DNA of 64,000 nucleotides from Hydrogenophaga sp. (GCA_030682835.1 JAUXNG010000095.1:124001-188000); one strand, 5' to 3'; shown: positions 50,076 through 62,506, counted from the stretch's first letter. Notes: a model not told the origin generated them from the letters alone. A program made the numbers and translations.

Positions 50076-50708
<633 letters not shown>

Positions 50709-51021
50709 CGGTACCCCCCGCGCCGCTTCGCGTCACCCCCCAGGGGGCAATGCCTGCGGCCGGGCGGAGCCCGTTCCGCGGCATTCTGGGTGGGGGCACG
50801 CGCGCCGAATGCTGCATCAGCGACGCCGTCATTGCGAACGCAGTGAAGCAATCCATTTGCCGGCGCCGCGCTCGTGGACAGAGGATCCAGCGGTGTCCCG
50901 GGCCTCCTGGATGGGCGTTTGCAACGCCCCTGGGCACTTTGCGCTGCTGCGCGCATCCATCCCTGAATGGCCGGAGCCCCTTGGCGGGCGCTGGACGGAT
51001 CCATTCGGTTAAGGTTCTCTG
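50709..51021. repeat. upp-permease gap with two repeat types
   Basis: A 313-bp gap without a gene. The first ~85 bp are a family B repeat (CACCCCCCAGGGGGCAATGC, then CGGGCGGAGCCCG and CCGCGGCATTC). At 50829-50857 lies CATTGCGAACGCAGTGAAGCAATCC in outline, a form of the widespread ATTGC-N12-GCAAT intergenic dyad known from many bacterial genomes. Short open frames across the rest overlap the repeats and lack family features. Confidence 0.65.
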
Positions 51022-53553
51022 ATGCAAAACAACAGTCCTTCTTTCTGGCAACTCGGCTGGCGTTCCATGGGGCGCGACTGGCGGGCGGGGGAGTTGCGGC
51101 TGCTGGTGCTGGCGGTGACGCTGGCGGTGGCGGCGCTGACGGCGGTCGGCTTCTTTGCCGATCGCCTGCAGAACGGCCTGGCGCGGGACGCGCGGGCGCT
51201 CATCGGTGGCGATGCCGTCATCAGCAGCGACAACCCCACGCCTCCCGCTTTTGAAGCGCAGGCGCGCGCGCTCGGGCTGGAGACAGCGCAGACGCTGGGT
51301 TTTCCGACCATGGGCCGGGCTCGTGAGGAAGAGGGCGGCGCGGCCCGGCTGGTGGCGCTGAAGGCGGTCGGACCGGGTTATCCGCTGCGCGGCACCCTGC
51401 GGGTGGCCGAAACGCCGCAGGGGTCGGACGCCGCCACGCGCGAGACTCCGGCCCCCGGCACCGCCTGGGTGGATGCCGCGCTGCTCGTGGCGCTGGACCT
51501 TCAGATGGGCCAGCCCCTGCTGCTGGGTGATGCGTCCTTCACCATCGCGCGGGTCATTGTGGTCGAGCCGGACCGCGGGGCTGGCTTCATGAGCTTCGCG
51601 CCACGCGTCATGATCAACCAGGCCGATCTGGCGGCCACGGCGCTGGTGCAACCGGCGAGCCGGCTCACCTACCGGCTGGCCGTGGCGGGGGCTGATGCGC
51701 CGGTAGCGCAGTTCGTGCGCTGGGCCAGGGCCGAAACCGAAAAGCCAGGCGTGCGTGGCCTTCGGCTCGAATCGCTGGAAGGCGGGCGGCCCGAGATGCA
51801 GCAGACGCTGGCCCGGGCCGAGAAATTCCTCAACCTGGTGGCCCTGCTGGCTGCCTTGCTGTGCGCGGTGGCGGTGGCCATCGCCGCGCGCGGCTTCGCG
51901 CAGCGCCACCTGGACGACTGCGCCATGCTGCGCGTGCTGGGCCTGTCGCAAGGCACCATGGCGCGCGCCTACACCTTCGAGTTCGCGGTGGTGGGCCTGC
52001 TGGCCAGCGCCCTGGGCGTGCTGATTGGATACGCGGTGCACCACGGCTTTGTGATCCTGCTGGCCGGCCTGGTGGAGTCGTCGCTGCCTGCGCCCGGCAT
52101 CACGCCGGTGCTGCTCGGCCTGGGCATGGGTCTCACGCTGATGATGGCCTTCGGTCTGCCACCGGTGCTGCAGCTCGCCCAGGTGCCACCGTTGCGCGTG
52201 ATCCGCCGCGATGTGGGTCAGCTCAAGCCGGCCACGCTGGGCGTGCTGGGGCTGGGCGTGCTGGGCTTTGCTGCGCTGCTGCTGGCCGCCAGCCGCGACC
52301 TGCTGCTGGGCGCCATTGCGGTGGGCGGCTTTGCGGCGGCGGTGTTGCTGTTTGCGGTCGTCAGCTATGCGGCGGTGCGCCTGCTGCGGGCCAGCGTGAA
52401 CGAGGCCACGGCCCCCCGTGCGCTGGTCATGGCCACGCGCCAGCTGTCGGCCCGCCCGGCCTACGCGGTGGTGCAGATCAGCGCCCTGGCGGTGGGCCTG
52501 CTCGCGCTGGTGCTGCTGGTGCTGCTGCGCACCGACCTCATCTCCAGCTGGCGCAACGCCACGCCGCCCGATGCGCCCAACCGCTTCGTCATCAACGTGC
52601 AGCCCGAGCAGGGCGAGGCCTTCCAGCAGACGCTGAGTGCGGCGGGCGTGGAGCGCTTCGACTGGTACCCCATGATCCGCGGCCGCCTGGTTAGCATCAA
52701 CGGCGAGCGCGTCAACCCCGAGGATTTCACCAGCGACCGTGCCCAGCGCCTGGTCGACCGGGAGTTCAACCTCTCCAACACCGCCACCCTGCCGCCCCAC
52801 AACCCGGTGGTGGCTGGCCGCTGGACCGACAACGAGCCCGACGCGCTGAGCGTGGAAGACGGGCTGGCCGAAGAGTTGGGCCTCAAGCTCGGCGACCGGC
52901 TGGGCTTCGAGATCGCCGGGCAGGTCAGCGAAGGCCGCATCACCAGCTTGCGCAAGGTGGACTGGGGCTCCATGCGCGTCAACTTCTTCGTGGTGTTCCC
53001 GGTGGCCCAGGTGCCCGATGTGGCGGTGAGCTACATCAGCGCATTCCGCGCACCCGAGGGCGATGCCCAGTTCGACAACGCCCTGGTGCGCGCCTACCCC
53101 AATATCACCAACGTCGACATGACGCAGACCATCGCCCAGGTGCAGCGCGTGCTGGGTCAGGTGATCGGTGCGGTCGAGTTCCTGTTCGCCTTCACCCTGG
53201 CCGCCGGGCTGGTGGTGCTGCTGGCCGCCATCACCGCCACGCGTGGTGAGCGCGAGCGCGAATTCGCCATCCTGCGCGCCGTGGGGGCGGGCTCGGGCCT
53301 GCTGCGGCAGGTGCAGCGCATCGAACTGCTGGGCGTGGGCCTGCTTGCGGGCTTCCTGGCCTCGGTGGTTGCCGTCGCCGTGGGCTGGGCGCTCGCCCGC
53401 TTCGTCTTCGAATTCGCCTGGACGGCGTCGCTCTGGGTGCCGCTGGCGGGCAGCCTGGCCGGCGCGCTGCTTGCCCTGGCAGCGGGCTGGTGGGGTTTGC
53501 GCAGCGTGCTGCGCACCCCGGTGGTGGAAACCTTGAGACGTGCCACGGCATGA
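51022..53553 (+). CDS. FtsX-like ABC transporter permease (YbbP-like)
   Basis: An 843-residue inner-membrane protein. TM1 is near residues 27-45 (LLVLAVTLAVAALTAVGFFA), followed by a large periplasmic domain. A cluster of helices runs about 270-480 and another periplasmic domain follows. The C-terminal FtsX domain has three helices from about 715 (EFLFAFTLAAGLVVLLAAI and the EREFAILRAVGAGSGLLRQV coupling region). Such permeases pair with a LolD/YbbA-type ATPase, but none is nearby. It may act in lipoprotein or envelope release; substrate unknown. Confidence 0.87.
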   Translation: MQNNSPSFWQLGWRSMGRDWRAGELRLLVLAVTLAVAALTAVGFFADRLQNGLARDARALIGGDAVISSDNPTPPAFEAQARALGLETAQTLGFPTMGRAREEEGGAARLVALKAVGPGYPLRGTLRVAETPQGSDAATRETPAPGTAWVDAALLVALDLQMGQPLLLGDASFTIARVIVVEPDRGAGFMSFAPRVMINQADLAATALVQPASRLTYRLAVAGADAPVAQFVRWARAETEKPGVRGLRLESLEGGRPEMQQTLARAEKFLNLVALLAALLCAVAVAIAARGFAQRHLDDCAMLRVLGLSQGTMARAYTFEFAVVGLLASALGVLIGYAVHHGFVILLAGLVESSLPAPGITPVLLGLGMGLTLMMAFGLPPVLQLAQVPPLRVIRRDVGQLKPATLGVLGLGVLGFAALLLAASRDLLLGAIAVGGFAAAVLLFAVVSYAAVRLLRASVNEATAPRALVMATRQLSARPAYAVVQISALAVGLLALVLLVLLRTDLISSWRNATPPDAPNRFVINVQPEQGEAFQQTLSAAGVERFDWYPMIRGRLVSINGERVNPEDFTSDRAQRLVDREFNLSNTATLPPHNPVVAGRWTDNEPDALSVEDGLAEELGLKLGDRLGFEIAGQVSEGRITSLRKVDWGSMRVNFFVVFPVAQVPDVAVSYISAFRAPEGDAQFDNALVRAYPNITNVDMTQTIAQVQRVLGQVIGAVEFLFAFTLAAGLVVLLAAITATRGEREREFAILRAVGAGSGLLRQVQRIELLGVGLLAGFLASVVAVAVGWALARFVFEFAWTASLWVPLAGSLAGALLALAAGWWGLRSVLRTPVVETLRRATA

Positions 53554-53608
53554 ACGCCGCCGTCGCCCGAGGCATCACACCTCACCACATTGAAAACACG
53601 GCTTTGCC

Positions 53609-54016
53609 ATGAACGTTGACACCCCTGTTGCACCACAGACGCCCTTTGAATGGATAGGCGGCGAAGACCGCGTGCGCGCCCTCGTGGACCGTTTCTACGA
53701 CCTGATGGACATCGAGCCGGGCTACCGCGAGCTGCGCGTGTCGCACGGCAGCACGCTGGACGATGCGCGGCAGAAGCTGTTCTGGTTCCTGTGCGGCTGG
53801 CTCGGCGGGCCGCAGCATTACATGGAGCGCTTCGGCCACCCGCGCCTGCGCATGCGCCACATGCCCTTTTCGATTGGCGTCCAGGAGCGCGACCAGTGGC
53901 TGGCGTGCATGGACCAGGCGATGGTGGAAACTGGCGTGGACCCGGCGCTGCGCGAGCGACTGAAGAGCAGTTTCTTCCAGACCGCCGACTGGATGCGCAA
54001 CCGCGCGGGCAGCTGA
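53609..54016 (+). CDS. group II truncated hemoglobin
   Basis: A 135-residue 2-over-2 globin that binds heme and O2 or NO. The proximal histidine is probably H84 in RMRHMPFSIG. The B-helix ends FYDLMD, the F-helix region has FGHPRLRMRH, and a Trp near the C-terminus (QTADWMR) is the G8-type residue of group II. It lies 55 bp after the permease gene and 1 bp before the protease-like gene, so the last two are probably co-translated. Confidence 0.93.
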   Translation: MNVDTPVAPQTPFEWIGGEDRVRALVDRFYDLMDIEPGYRELRVSHGSTLDDARQKLFWFLCGWLGGPQHYMERFGHPRLRMRHMPFSIGVQERDQWLACMDQAMVETGVDPALRERLKSSFFQTADWMRNRAGS

Positions 54017-54017
54017 C

Positions 54018-54551
54018 ATGGAACCCCGTCGCACCGACGAGCACAGCCCCGACGTGGGCCGCACGGTGCGTCGCGGGGCCTGGGGCATGCTGGCGTTCTG
54101 GCTGGCCATCATGGCTGGCCTCTACCTGGCTTTCGATCAGGTTGAAACGCGGCAGCAGGCGCGGCTGTTGCCGCAGGCCGGGGAGTCGGGCGAACTGGTG
54201 ATCCCACGCGGGCGCGACGGGCACTTCCGTGTGCCGGGCCTCATCAACGGGCACCCGGTGGTGTTTCTGGTCGACACCGGCGCCAGCGTGGTGACGGTGA
54301 GCGACTCCTTCGCGCGAGAAGCGGGGCTGGAAGGTGGTCAGGCCGTCACGTTCCAGACCGCCAACGGGCCGCTGCAGGGGCGCATTTTGCGCAACGTGGC
54401 GGTCTCGGCCAGCCACCTTGAAATGCCCGGAACCGCGGTGGCGGTGGGACTGGTCGGGCTGGACAGTGGCAAGGCCTTGCTGGGCCAAAGCTTCCTGTCG
54501 CACTTCAACATCGAGATCAACCAGCAGCAGATGGTGCTGCGCCTGCGCTGA
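54018..54551 (+). CDS. retropepsin-like aspartyl protease (TIGR02281-type)
   Basis: A 177-residue membrane-anchored protein. One N-terminal helix (about 22-40, WGMLAFWLAIMAGLYLAF) puts the catalytic part in the periplasm. The active-site motif FLVDTGAS has D86, followed by the psi-loop-like hydrophobic stretch LEMPGTAVAVGLVGLD and LLGQSFLSHFNIEI. A single protease unit must dimerise to be active, as in clan AA. Physiological substrate unknown. It is directly downstream of the globin gene. Confidence 0.87.
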   Translation: MEPRRTDEHSPDVGRTVRRGAWGMLAFWLAIMAGLYLAFDQVETRQQARLLPQAGESGELVIPRGRDGHFRVPGLINGHPVVFLVDTGASVVTVSDSFAREAGLEGGQAVTFQTANGPLQGRILRNVAVSASHLEMPGTAVAVGLVGLDSGKALLGQSFLSHFNIEINQQQMVLRLR

Positions 54552-54566
54552 AGCGGTCTGATCGTT

Positions 54567-55202
54567 TCAACCTGGGCGCAGCAGCACCACCAGTGCGCCC
54601 GCGCCGCCCTCCGCCGGGCGTGCTTGGACGAAGGCCAGCACTTCATTCTTCTGGATCAGCCAGCGCAGCACGCGGCCCTTGAGAACGGGCGTGCGTCCCG
54701 GCGAACCGAGGCCTTTTCCATGCACCACGCGCACGCAACGCAGACCCATCTGGTGGGTCTCTCGGATGAAGCGGCCCAGGGCCTCGCGGGCCTCGTCCGT
54801 GCGCAGGCCGTGCAGGTCGATCTGGCGCTGGATGCTCCAGCGGCCTTCGCGCAGCTTGCGCACGATGTCGGGACCCAGGCCGGGCACGCGGTAGCTCAGC
54901 AGGTCGTCGGTGTGCAGCAGGGTTTCCACGTCAAACTCGTCCGACAGCGCCTCGCGCATCACCGACGCTTCGTCCAGCTGGCGCTGCACCGGCAGGGGCT
55001 CCACCTCGGCGCGCCAGGGCTCGATACGGCCACCGTGGCTGACCGGGCGCACCGGCCCCACGGTGAGCGCAAACAGCCGGCGCTCGCGCTCGCGCTGCTG
55101 TGCGGCCTGCCGCTCGGCTTCGCGCCGCGCCGCGTCCGCCGCGGCGCGGGCAGCCATCACGCGCTGGAGCGTGCGCAGGTCGGCCAGGGCATGCACTTTC
55201 AT
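54567..55202 (-). CDS. Smr domain protein
   Basis: A 211-residue protein with a charged, Arg/Gln/Glu-rich coiled N-terminus (about 10-45) and a C-terminal Smr domain. The hallmark motifs are DLHGLRTDEAREAL near residue 128 and VVHGKGLGS near 158. Smr domains are nucleases acting on DNA or, as shown for E. coli SmrB, on mRNA at collided ribosomes. It is convergent with the protease-like gene (15 bp). Confidence 0.9.
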   Translation of the reverse strand: MKVHALADLRTLQRVMAARAAADAARREAERQAAQQRERERRLFALTVGPVRPVSHGGRIEPWRAEVEPLPVQRQLDEASVMREALSDEFDVETLLHTDDLLSYRVPGLGPDIVRKLREGRWSIQRQIDLHGLRTDEAREALGRFIRETHQMGLRCVRVVHGKGLGSPGRTPVLKGRVLRWLIQKNEVLAFVQARPAEGGAGALVVLLRPG

Positions 55203-55286
55203 GCGGGGGATTGTGGACCACCCCTGTGTTTCGTGCTCAGGGCAGTGCCGAATGGCGCGCCCTGCAAGGACATGTTCAGAGCACGC

Positions 55287-55979
55287 TCAGATCAGTCCCA
55301 TTTCCGCCATGGAAACGGCCTGTTCGCGGGTGACGATGAAATGGTCGAGCACGCGCACGTCCACCAGCGCCAGCGCCGCCTTCAGGGTGCCGGTGAGGGC
55401 CTCGTCGGCGCGCGAGGGCTGGGCGGTGCCGCTGGGGTGGTTGTGGGCCAGCACCACCGCTGCGGCGTGGTGGTGCAGCGCGCGCAGCACCACTTCGCGC
55501 GGGTACACGCTGGTTTGCGTAAGGGTTCCGCGAAACAGCTCCTCCAGCTCGATCAGGCGGTTCTGGCTGTCCAGGAACAGCACCGCAAACACCTCGTGTG
55601 CCCGCGCGCCGAGCTGCAGCTGCAGGTACTCGCGCACGGCTTTTGGGCTGTCGAACAGGGGCTTGAGACGGAGTTCCTGCGCCAGGGCACGCCGCGCCAG
55701 CTCCAGCACCGCCACCACCTCGGATCGTTTGGCAGGCCCCAGCCCCTTGATGAGCTTGAGCGCGTCTGCGCCGGTGTGCAGCAGGCCGCCGATACCGCCA
55801 AAGCGGTCGAGCAGTTCCTGCGCCAACTGCACCACGTGCTTGCCGGGTATGCCAGTACGCAGCAGCAGGGCCAGCAACTCGGCGTCGCTGAGCGCCCCGG
55901 CGCCGCGGCTCAGCAGTTTCTCTCGCGGGCGTGCGTCGCTGGGCATTCCCTTCAGCCCCGCGCTCAAAAGGCTTTCCAT
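55287..55979 (-). CDS. radC: RadC/JAB-domain protein
   Basis: A 230-residue protein. The N-terminal helix-hairpin-helix part has [14 protein letters not shown] and [17 protein letters not shown]; the C-terminal MPN+/JAMM metal-binding motif is [14 protein letters not shown]. Once linked to DNA repair, its true role is unresolved. I chose the ATG at 55979 (MESLLSAGL); the frame stays open upstream through fkpB but that is antisense noise. It is divergent from fkpB. Confidence 0.93.
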   Translation of the reverse strand: MESLLSAGLKGMPSDARPREKLLSRGAGALSDAELLALLLRTGIPGKHVVQLAQELLDRFGGIGGLLHTGADALKLIKGLGPAKRSEVVAVLELARRALAQELRLKPLFDSPKAVREYLQLQLGARAHEVFAVLFLDSQNRLIELEELFRGTLTQTSVYPREVVLRALHHHAAAVVLAHNHPSGTAQPSRADEALTGTLKAALALVDVRVLDHFIVTREQAVSMAEMGLI

Positions 55980-56099
55980 GGTGTTCTCTCCCTGGTGCAG
56001 CCCCCTTTTTACAATAGGGCCTGTTTGCCGCCGTGTCCGATTCGCCACACCCGTGGCAGAGCACACGCCGATTCCTCGAATCCACCACAACGGTCCCCC

Positions 56100-56545
56100 A
56101 TGCCCCTCGTCCAAGAAGGCTCCTTTCTCACCCTGCACTACCGCATGTCCGGGCCGCAGGGCCAGGTCATCATCGACACCTTCGACGGCCAGCCCGCCAC
56201 GCTGAGCCTGGGCGCGGGCGAGCTGTCCCCCGCCATTGAGCAGCGCCTGATCGGGCTGGAGGAGGGGAGCCGCACGGTGATCGAGCTGGCCGCGGGCGAA
56301 GCGTTCGGCGAGCGCCAGCCCGAGATGGTGCAGTGGGTCGCGCGCAAGCTGCTCAGCGAACTGGGCGACCCGCACGAGCAGTACGCGGCGGGCGATGTGG
56401 TGCAGTTCCCCACGCCCGACGGCCTGGGCAGCTACGCCGGCTCGGCGGTGGAGGTGCGGGAAGACGGCGCCGTGCTGTTCGACTTCAACCACCCCCTGGC
56501 TGGCCAGCCGGTGCGATTCGAAGTGCAACTGATCGGGGTGCTGGA

Positions 56546-56549
<4 letters not shown>
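56100..56549 (+). CDS. fkpB: FKBP-type peptidyl-prolyl isomerase (SlpA/FkpB)
   Basis: A 149-residue cytoplasmic prolyl isomerase of the SlyD-like FKBP group. The start reads [16 protein letters not shown], followed by [20 protein letters not shown] and [18 protein letters not shown]. The frame is open far upstream, but only this C-terminal part is FKBP-like. Its stop overlaps the ispH start (ATGA), the fkpB-ispH pairing common in proteobacteria. A TACAAT hexamer at 56010-56015 may be its -10 box. Confidence 0.93.
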
Positions 56550-58958
<2,409 letters not shown>

Positions 58959-58988
58959 TGTTGCCCCAGCTGTCCGGTCGCGGCCGGA

Positions 58989-59837
58989 TCAGTGTTTCGG
59001 TGGCGGGTCGCCGTTGTCGTCCAGCGCACGCCGTGTGAGTTCGGGCAGCAGCCCGGCCACAAAGTCGTCGCCCAGCCACTGCCGGGTGGCCTCGTCGGCG
59101 GGGTTGTGTTCGCTGCGCAGCGTGATGCAGCTGAAGGCACCGATGCCGACCTCGACCGCCAGCCCCTCTGGCACGCGCCAGCTGATGCCGTGTGGCGGTG
59201 TGCTGGTCTGCGCGGCCCAGGCGTCGATGAAATACTCGAAGAAGCTCAGGGTTCCGCGTCGCCAGACCTCGGCGATGTAGATGTTCCAGGTCGACGCCTC
59301 TTCCGTCACGAAGCCCCACTCGAATTCGTAGATATCGGGCCGGTCACCGGCAAAGACGCCAATGGCCCGCACATCTTCGCGGCAGATGTACTCCGCAAAC
59401 AGGGGGCCGGGGCCGGTGGGTTCACCGTCCACCAGGCGCTGGATTTCGTCGGGCTGAGAACGCACCGGCGAGCGTACCTCGGCCCATGAGCGTTTGGCGC
59501 GGCTGAGCAGCTTGCGGGTGGCCTCTACCGTTTTCTGGGCCTGGATGCAGCGGTCCATGAAGGTGACACGGCCCTCGACGGTGGCGATCTGTTTCAGCGT
59601 TTCCTCAAAAGCGAGATCGTCCTGCAGGTAGCCTTCTTCCCGCAGGCGTAGCACGATGTCGACCATCGAATTGCGGGTGATGTGTTCGATCATGTAAGCC
59701 GTCTCACCACCCTCGAAATCCGCCATGGACTCGCGGATCCAGGCCATCATTTCCCCGTGCGAGAGCCCTTGCGGTGCCCGCGGCATGTCGTTGAACAGCG
59801 CCCGCAGCACCCGTACTGTGTCGAAATCGCTGGCCAT
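58989..59837 (-). CDS. uncharacterised 282-residue protein
   Basis: A soluble acidic protein with no signal peptide, membrane helix or family motif that I recognise. The N-terminal half (about 1-120) is helical, with SHGEMMAWIRESMADFEGGE and LRLREEGYLQDDLAFEETL. The C-terminal half is aromatic and beta-rich, with IYEFEWGFVTEEASTWNIYI in outline, FFEYFIDAWAA and [22 protein letters not shown] precedes the ATG at 59837; an alternative ATG in frame lies 20 codons upstream. It is convergent with serS and lies downstream of tRNA-Ser on the same strand. Confidence 0.75.
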   Translation of the reverse strand: MASDFDTVRVLRALFNDMPRAPQGLSHGEMMAWIRESMADFEGGETAYMIEHITRNSMVDIVLRLREEGYLQDDLAFEETLKQIATVEGRVTFMDRCIQAQKTVEATRKLLSRAKRSWAEVRSPVRSQPDEIQRLVDGEPTGPGPLFAEYICREDVRAIGVFAGDRPDIYEFEWGFVTEEASTWNIYIAEVWRRGTLSFFEYFIDAWAAQTSTPPHGISWRVPEGLAVEVGIGAFSCITLRSEHNPADEATRQWLGDDFVAGLLPELTRRALDDNGDPPPKH

Positions 59838-60009
59838 GTTCTCTCCGCTGAAAATGTGCGTCGGCGACGCCATCCTCGCCGTACGGATCGTCGCCATGGC
59901 ACAAGCATAGCGCCGAATCGACGAACAAAATCTAACGGTTACGCGAAGTCTCCCACCGGATGAGCGACGCCTGGGCAGCTGGCTTGCTGTCGAGCGGTCG
60001 TTCAGGCAA

Positions 60010-60033
60010 CAAAAAAGCGCCTCGTGGGCGCTT
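60010..60033 (-). terminator. terminator after tRNA-Ser
   Basis: On the minus strand the sequence reads AAGCGCC-CACGA-GGCGCTT followed by TTTT(G): a perfect 7-bp stem, 5-base loop and T run. It lies 16 bp downstream of the tRNA gene. Confidence 0.88.
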
Positions 60034-60047
60034 GTCTGTTGACACAA

Positions 60048-60136
<89 letters not shown>

Positions 60137-60294
60137 GGGATGTGTGCTGGTCTGAAGCCATGGAGTTTACCAGAGGTTCAGGGCCGTTAAATCGGACACG
60201 GCATCTTTTCCTGAGTGGGAACTTCTGCCGTGGGATGCCGCTTGCCCGACAGACCCGGTGCGACAATCACGAACCGCCCGTTCTTTGGACGCCC

Positions 60295-61725
60295 ATGCTC
60301 GTCGACACCCAGCCCGCCACCCACCAACACCTGCCAGCGTCGGCTGATGTGCGGGACCAATGGGTGGATTCGCGGCTGATTGCGATGGTGATGGACCGGG
60401 CCATGCCTTCGCTGGTCTCGGCAACCCTGGCATTGCCCGTGATGCTGCTGCTGATGTGGGGCGAGGTCCATGCGTTGGCGCTGGGCGCATGGGTCGTGTT
60501 GCATCTGGCGCTGGTGGTTCAGCGCTACCAGATGATCAACACCTACCGTTTGCGCTACGACAGTGCCGACGGGCCGATGCGCCGCGATTTCATTCGCCGT
60601 TATGTGTGGTCCTGGGCGGCGGTGGGTCTGCTGTGGGGGTCGGCGATCGCGCTCACCTTCTACCAGGCCAGTCTGACGACGCAGTTCATCTGCGGCCTCG
60701 TGGTGATGGGGCACGGCCTGCTGTCCCTCACCGCGTACAGCGCATACCAGCAGGTCTTCCGCGCCAATGTCAATGCGCTCTGCGTGGCCGTGCTGATCGG
60801 TCTGCTCTGGCCCGTTGTGGCGGGGCTGGTGCCGCCAGCCCAATACAAACACGTGCTGGCGCTCGTGGTGCTGTTGCTGATCTTCTGGTGGTTGCTGCGC
60901 ATCGCCGGCGCGCGGCTGCGACAGGTCCACCGGGCCAGCCTGGAACTGGAGTTCTCCAACCAGGAACTGATCGACTCCCTGACACAGCAGACCCGTGCGT
61001 CACTGCGCGCCGTTGCCACCAAGAACCGGTTTCTGGCTTCGGCTGCGCACGATCTGCGCCAGCCGGTGCACGCACTCAGCCTCTACGCTGACTGGCTGGC
61101 CACCGAACCGGAAATGGCGCGCGAGATTGCGCCGCGCATCCTTCAGTCGACACGGGCCATCAACGAACTGTTCGACTCGCTGTTCGACCTGACCCGGATC
61201 GACGCCGGCAATTACAAGGTTCGACTGCAGCATGTGGATGTGCAGCAGCTGTTTGCCGACATGGCCCTGCAGTTTGAGCCGGTGGCCGCAGGCAAGTCCT
61301 TGCGTCTGCGCACCCACGCCAGGCCAGCCACGATCTGGGCCGATCCCGTGGTGCTGCGTCGCATTCTCGGCAATCTGGTGTCAAATGCGCTGCGACATAC
61401 GAACAAGGGCGGCGTGCTGCTGGGGCTGCGCCATCGGCGCGACATGCTGGTGTTCGAGGTGTGGGACACCGGTGTAGGCATCGCGCGTGAGCACCAGCAG
61501 GCGATCTTTCAGGAGTTTTTCCGCGTGTCGCAGCACCAGGGCACCGAAGACAGCCTGGGGCTGGGCCTGACGATCGTCTCCAAACTCACGGCGCTGATGG
61601 GCTATCAGCTGGCTTTGAATTCTCAGGCCAGCAAGGGCAGCGTGTTTCGCGTGCTGCTGCCAGCATTCACCCAGAGGGACGCCACTGCAGCGCCCGAACC
61701 CACCGTGGTGTCCCAGGCGGCCTGA
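60295..61725 (+). CDS. membrane sensor histidine kinase
   Basis: A 476-residue kinase. The N-terminal ~215 residues contain five or six membrane helices (LVSATLALPVMLLLMW, LALGAWVVLHLALVV, WAAVGLLWGSAIALTFY, FICGLVVMGHGLLSLTAY, ALCVAVLIGLLWPVVAGLV, HVLALVVLLLIFWWLL). After a short coiled coil come HisKA (ASAAHDLRQPVHALSLY) and HATPase (EDSLGLGLTIVSKL). The signal is unknown; the sensor lies in the membrane helices. The start at 60295 (MLVDTQPATHQ) is preferred because upstream codons overlap the tRNA promoter region. The convergent LuxR-type regulator is its probable partner. Confidence 0.85.
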   Translation: MLVDTQPATHQHLPASADVRDQWVDSRLIAMVMDRAMPSLVSATLALPVMLLLMWGEVHALALGAWVVLHLALVVQRYQMINTYRLRYDSADGPMRRDFIRRYVWSWAAVGLLWGSAIALTFYQASLTTQFICGLVVMGHGLLSLTAYSAYQQVFRANVNALCVAVLIGLLWPVVAGLVPPAQYKHVLALVVLLLIFWWLLRIAGARLRQVHRASLELEFSNQELIDSLTQQTRASLRAVATKNRFLASAAHDLRQPVHALSLYADWLATEPEMAREIAPRILQSTRAINELFDSLFDLTRIDAGNYKVRLQHVDVQQLFADMALQFEPVAAGKSLRLRTHARPATIWADPVVLRRILGNLVSNALRHTNKGGVLLGLRHRRDMLVFEVWDTGVGIAREHQQAIFQEFFRVSQHQGTEDSLGLGLTIVSKLTALMGYQLALNSQASKGSVFRVLLPAFTQRDATAAPEPTVVSQAA

Positions 61726-61749
61726 CCGCTCCCTCAACCCGTCAGCACA

Positions 61750-62343
61750 TCAGAGTTCGAGCAGTCCGGCGGTGCGCGCCAGGTGGCTGGCCTGCGAGCG
61801 GCTCTTCACGTTCAGGCGGCGGAACAGGCGCCACAGGTGCACTTTCACCGTGTGCTCGCTGATCTGCAGCTGTTCGGCGATGTCTCGGTTGCTCAGGCCG
61901 CGGTCAAGCATGACCAGCAGCTGTTTCTGCCGCTTGGACAGCTTGTCGGGAATGGTTGGCGCGTTCTCGTCTTCCACTTCTTCGGCAAGAAATTCCCGCA
62001 GCACCTTGGCGATCTGGGCCGCACCGGCAGATTTTTCCACGTAGGCGTCGGCTCCGGCTTCACGGGCCAGGTCTTCGTAGTCTGATGCCGGGGAGGCCGA
62101 GAGCACGATGAGCGAGGTGTCCGGCAGCATTTGACGCACTTCCCGCACGCCAGAGACGCCGTTGGTGTCGGGCAGCTTCAGGTCGAGGCACACCAGCTCC
62201 GGGTCGCCGTGTTCGGCGATGGCCTTGCTCACCGAGGCCAGACGTTCCAGCTCGACGACCTGGGTCGAAGAGCGCAGACGTCTCAGCAGCATGACGACTG
62301 CCTCGCGCATCAGCGGATGATCGTCAATGACAAAAATACTCAT
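61750..62343 (-). CDS. LuxR/NarL-type response regulator
   Basis: A 197-residue regulator. The receiver has D7/D8 and the phosphorylation site D54 in VCLDLKLPD. The C-terminal LuxR helix-turn-helix (about 130-195) includes LSKRQKQLLVMLDRGLSNRD and SEHTVKVHLWRLFRRLNVKS. It converges with the histidine kinase gene (24 bp apart), an unusual but not rare layout for a two-component pair. Palindromes upstream at 62405-62431 and 62447-62460 may be its own operators. Confidence 0.92.
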   Translation of the reverse strand: MSIFVIDDHPLMREAVVMLLRRLRSSTQVVELERLASVSKAIAEHGDPELVCLDLKLPDTNGVSGVREVRQMLPDTSLIVLSASPASDYEDLAREAGADAYVEKSAGAAQIAKVLREFLAEEVEDENAPTIPDKLSKRQKQLLVMLDRGLSNRDIAEQLQISEHTVKVHLWRLFRRLNVKSRSQASHLARTAGLLEL

Positions 62344-62404
62344 GGGTTCGTGCGCAGTTCAGAAAGTTGGCAGGGTGAGAGCATATCGGCTATGTCCACA
62401 GTTG

Positions 62405-62460
62405 GCGATAGTGAAAAGCGTCCACTTTCGCCCGCCGTGGCAGGCAATTGGCGTGCCAAT
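62405..62460. promoter_or_regulatory. two palindromes upstream of the LuxR-type regulator
   Basis: GCGATAGTG (62405-62413) pairs with CACTTTCGC (62423-62431), 8 of 9 bases. ATTGGCGTGCCAAT at 62447-62460 is a perfect 14-base palindrome. They lie 62-117 bp upstream of the regulator start, between it and the trpS stop. They could be operators; the second could also be part of a trpS 3' hairpin. Confidence 0.45.
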
Positions 62461-62506
62461 CACCTCATGCGCCAGTTATAGACAGATAAAAAGGGCTGAA
62501 ATCGGT

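Noticed and set aside
50829-50857. ATTGC-N12-GCAAT dyad as an operator for upp or the permease
   Set aside because: This dyad is a widespread intergenic repeat in many bacteria, so a specific regulatory role is not supported.
54624-56097. Very long plus-strand open frame running into fkpB
   Set aside because: The upstream ~490 codons are antisense to the Smr and radC genes and show no family features; only the FKBP part from 56100 is real.
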